A stretch of DNA of 64,000 nucleotides from Vombatus ursinus. Its lineage: Eukaryota > Chordata > Mammalia > Diprotodontia > Vombatidae. The translations under genes and the position numbers were made by a program. Location of the stretch: NCBI RefSeq assembly GCF_900497805.2, contig NW_020954630.1, forward strand, positions 9,700,222 to 9,764,221, read 5' to 3'. Numbering within the stretch: the first letter of the stretch is position 1; each line of letters starts with the position of its first letter. Under the pieces are notes generated by a model. It did not search any database. It was not told the DNA's origin and saw only the letters and a program-made list of their open reading frames with translations. Below, piece by piece: positions 61,601 through 64,000 of the stretch.

Positions 61601-62727
61601 AGGGATAAAAAAAAAAACAACACAGGTGTGAATTTCACGTTTCTCCAAGGCCAGTAGCACCCATTTGGATGTATAAGTTCTGGCACAGTGCTCTAAAAAT
61701 TAGACTCTGTCTCACCTTGCATTTCCTTCTATTCCTCCTTTGGTCATAACACTCTATCATGTAGTATAGGATAAATTAAACAGACATGCATCAAGCTGCC
61801 TTTAAGGTGTTTCCAGCCTAAAACTGATAGCACTCAGGTAGGTTACTTTGAAGGCAGAGGGCACATATAGAGAAGAGAATAAAAATCTTTTCAACTACAC
61901 TGATAGCTGGTTAATTATGGGGATAAGGGCATTTTAGGGGTGAAAATGGTTAATAAGTTGATGGTGACATTTAGGCCAGCCAAGAAAGAGGAAGAAGAAA
62001 GAAGAAAAAGATATCCACAGAACAAAGTGTGTTCTGCCTCAACCCATCATCTAAGATTAAAGAGTTTCCCTGAAAATGGCCCCCAGCTTTGAATCTCAGG
62101 GAACTGGTCCTTCTATTAATACTTAAAAATAAAGGCCTGCATGAACCCAAGATATGCATAATTTGGTTTCATCCAGTCTTACAATCAAGTTCTTATTTGC
62201 TTGGAAGAGGTGCCAAATAGCTTGCCCTGCTAGCTTCTCATTATCTCCAGGCAGTGGGAGTTCTCCTGGCTCTCACACCCAGACTGCAGGAGCTCCCATG
62301 TATTTTCATCAATTCTGGCTTTGTTCACTTCTCACCTTCCGCTGTTCCCTTGAGGCAAGCAGGGATATTTACTTCCATCCCCAAGGAACCAATTCATTGC
62401 ACATAGACCACCGAATCCCAACCATCCAAGGTGAATACAGAACTCTATAGATTCTTGGAAATGGAAGAATACAAGGGATCATTTCAAATTATAATTCAAT
62501 TATACGGTTGCTTTCTAGATCCTGGTCAATCTGATAATATTTGGGTAGGGCAGGCCACACATCTCCTTCACTTAGTTAGGTATGGCAATGGCAATAGGAG
62601 AATAGCTGAGCCTTACAGTCAGTCAACTAAACAGTTCTTGAAAGTCTACTGTCAAAAAAGTTCCAAGGTACAAGGTAAGACCTCCATTTCTCTTGCCTAT
62701 ATTTTAATCATGAAAACAAGAAGTAGG
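61601..62727. other. Single-copy stretch
   Basis: No gene is recognised over about 1.1 kb. Open frames at 62154-62450 and 62431-62760 lack known motifs. Confidence 0.4.
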
Positions 62728-64000
62728 TACTTAAGTAGTTTTGATGGTGTCAGCAATTGAAATAGAGAAATTGGGCAGAGTAGTAAGGTTGATTTTTTTT
62801 GAGGGGGGTTGATAATTAGTTTGTGAGCATGTTGAGCAGCTTGAGGTGCTATGAGGGTAAAAAAAATTATCCAGCACATAGGAGGAAATCAATGACTTGG
62901 AGTTCAGAAGTGGGCTAATTATATAATGTACATACATAATTATATAATCCTCTAACATATAGGTATATGTATACCTGCGTATATATATGGATGTATATCT
63001 CTAACATATACATATACATACATCTCTATCTCTATCTCCATCTCTATTTCTTTTTCTCTATCTACACGTTACAGGATGTGGAGACAGAAGAGAAGAAAGC
63101 CCAGGACGGATGCATTGACTCATGTTGAGTGGAGAAAAATGAACTAATGAAGATTTCCTTAAAGGAGGGGTAAGTCTGGTAGGAGAAAGCAGTGCCACAG
63201 AAGCCAAGAAAGGAGAGAACACCAAGAAGGAGAGGTTGGTCAATAGGATCAAATGCTGGAGAAAGGTCCATTGAGTAGAGTGGTCAAGTCATTGCTGGTA
63301 ACTTTTGAAATCACAGTTTCATTTGAGTGGAGGGGTTGGAAATCAAATTGCCAGGGGTTGGGAAGTTAGTAGGGGGATGAGAACTAGGGAAAAGCCATTA
63401 GATCTGGCAATTTTAGGTGAGGTTGTAAGCACCTGTTTTAGTTAGATGTTGGAGATGGAAGGTAGAATGCAGGGGACTAAAATTGAGGAGTAGGTGAGTA
63501 GGAGAAGCAGTGAAGGGAGACAGAATTTAGTGGCAAATGGCAAAAGGAATACAGGACAATAGCTTGGGTTGCTGGGAGGGGCTGTAGACATTTTTAACTT
63601 TTTTTTAAGAACAAGAGGAATCTTAGCATGTTTGTGAGAGAGGGAAAGGATCCAGCAGAAGAAGAGATTGAATATGAAACAGGAAAAAAGGGAGGATTGA
63701 TGGAGTAGGACCCCCAAGGATAAGAGAGGGATGGCATAGTGAACCGAAGGAAAAAAGTAGCCTTGGTAAGGAAGGGGCTACTCATCTTTGGGTCCTGGAG
63801 AGAAGGAGCAAAGGAAAAAAAGTGTCTCAGAAACAGAAAAATTTTCAATTGTAGAGCTTGTGAGATGAGGGTACTCTTATGGACAGCATCAATCTTCTTA
63901 GTGAGGTAGAAGATGAGGCCCTTTCCTGAGTAGAGGTCGAGTCAAAGAGGTGCACCAAAGGATTGTTATTCAGCAATAATGGCTTGATGAACTTGAAAAG
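62728..64000 (-). mobile_element. L2 LINE, long reverse copy reaching the window edge
   Basis: 'gtgagcatgttgagcagcttgaggtgctatgaggg' leads, past an AT/TC simple tract, to 'ttggtcaataggatcaaatgctggagaaaggtccattgag', 'catttgagtggaggggttggaaatcaaattgcc', 'agaggaatcttagcatgtttgtgag' and 'acagcatcaatcttcttagtgaggtagaagatgagg'. These are ORF2 endonuclease-to-RT regions in reverse, so this copy extends further upstream than most L2 remnants. Confidence 0.75.
62925..63068. repeat. AT-rich and (TCTA/TCTC) simple tract
   Basis: Mixed 'atatac' and 'tctatctc' units interrupt the reverse L2. Confidence 0.8.

Noticed and set aside
1-64000. tRNA genes suggested by B-box-like 'ggttcaaatcc' motifs
   Set aside because: Every instance lies in a MIR, MAR1, THER or WSINE1 copy and lacks a cloverleaf and terminator.

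Overview
The window looks like marsupial nuclear DNA, probably Australian. It is AT-rich, CpG-poor and full of mammalian repeats. The short tRNA-derived SINE that begins gcagctaggtgg and ends in ccccaattgcct (WSINE1 type) and the longer SINE with an RTE/BovB-like tail (MAR1 type) are marsupial families. The distinct short SINE typical of the American opossum was not seen. Ancient L2, MIR and CR1/L3 copies are abundant, and several L1 and L1-derived pieces are present. I recognise no host coding exon, tRNA, rRNA or retroviral/LTR element, so the window is best read as intergenic or intronic. Family names come from memory of consensus sequences; no repeat database could be searched. Edges without a target-site duplication (TSD) are good to roughly 10-30 bases.

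Layout. 0.4-3.2 kb: a hAT-like MITE, an acidic-coding microsatellite, an L1 3' end, and an L2 hosting a MAR1 and a MIR. 3.2-10.2 kb: mostly single-copy DNA with scattered SINE and L2 pieces and a mariner-like MITE. 10.3-13.2 kb: a forward L2 hosting a reverse L2, two SINEs and two expanded simple repeats. 13.2-17.2 kb: mostly single-copy, with a 62-bp near-perfect palindrome. 17.2-27.8 kb: CR1/L3, L2, a 3'-truncated L1, an internally deleted L1 inside a CR1/L3, and many MIRs. 29.8-32.8 kb: a nearly complete ORF1-only half-L1 (HAL1) with a perfect 15-bp TSD and a 400-base assembly gap. 32.9-41.7 kb: nested SINE, L2 and CR1/L3 copies. 41.9-44.7 kb: a second HAL1 on the minus strand with the same architecture. 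45.4-47.3 kb: a 5'-truncated L1 inside a second hAT-like MITE. 47.3-64 kb: single-copy stretches, long reverse L2 copies that still show reverse-transcriptase reading frame, and a second mariner-like MITE.

The most interesting content is the half-L1 family. Both copies lack ORF2, both have a composite 3' region holding two L1 3' ends in series, and both share a one-base loss in ORF1 that the nearby ordinary L1 does not have. The simplest reading is a recently mobile, fully parasitic LINE lineage whose founder already lacked an intact ORF1. Two other signals, a perfect 26-bp hairpin inside a MIR and the 62-bp palindrome, look like scars of inverted template switching during replication.
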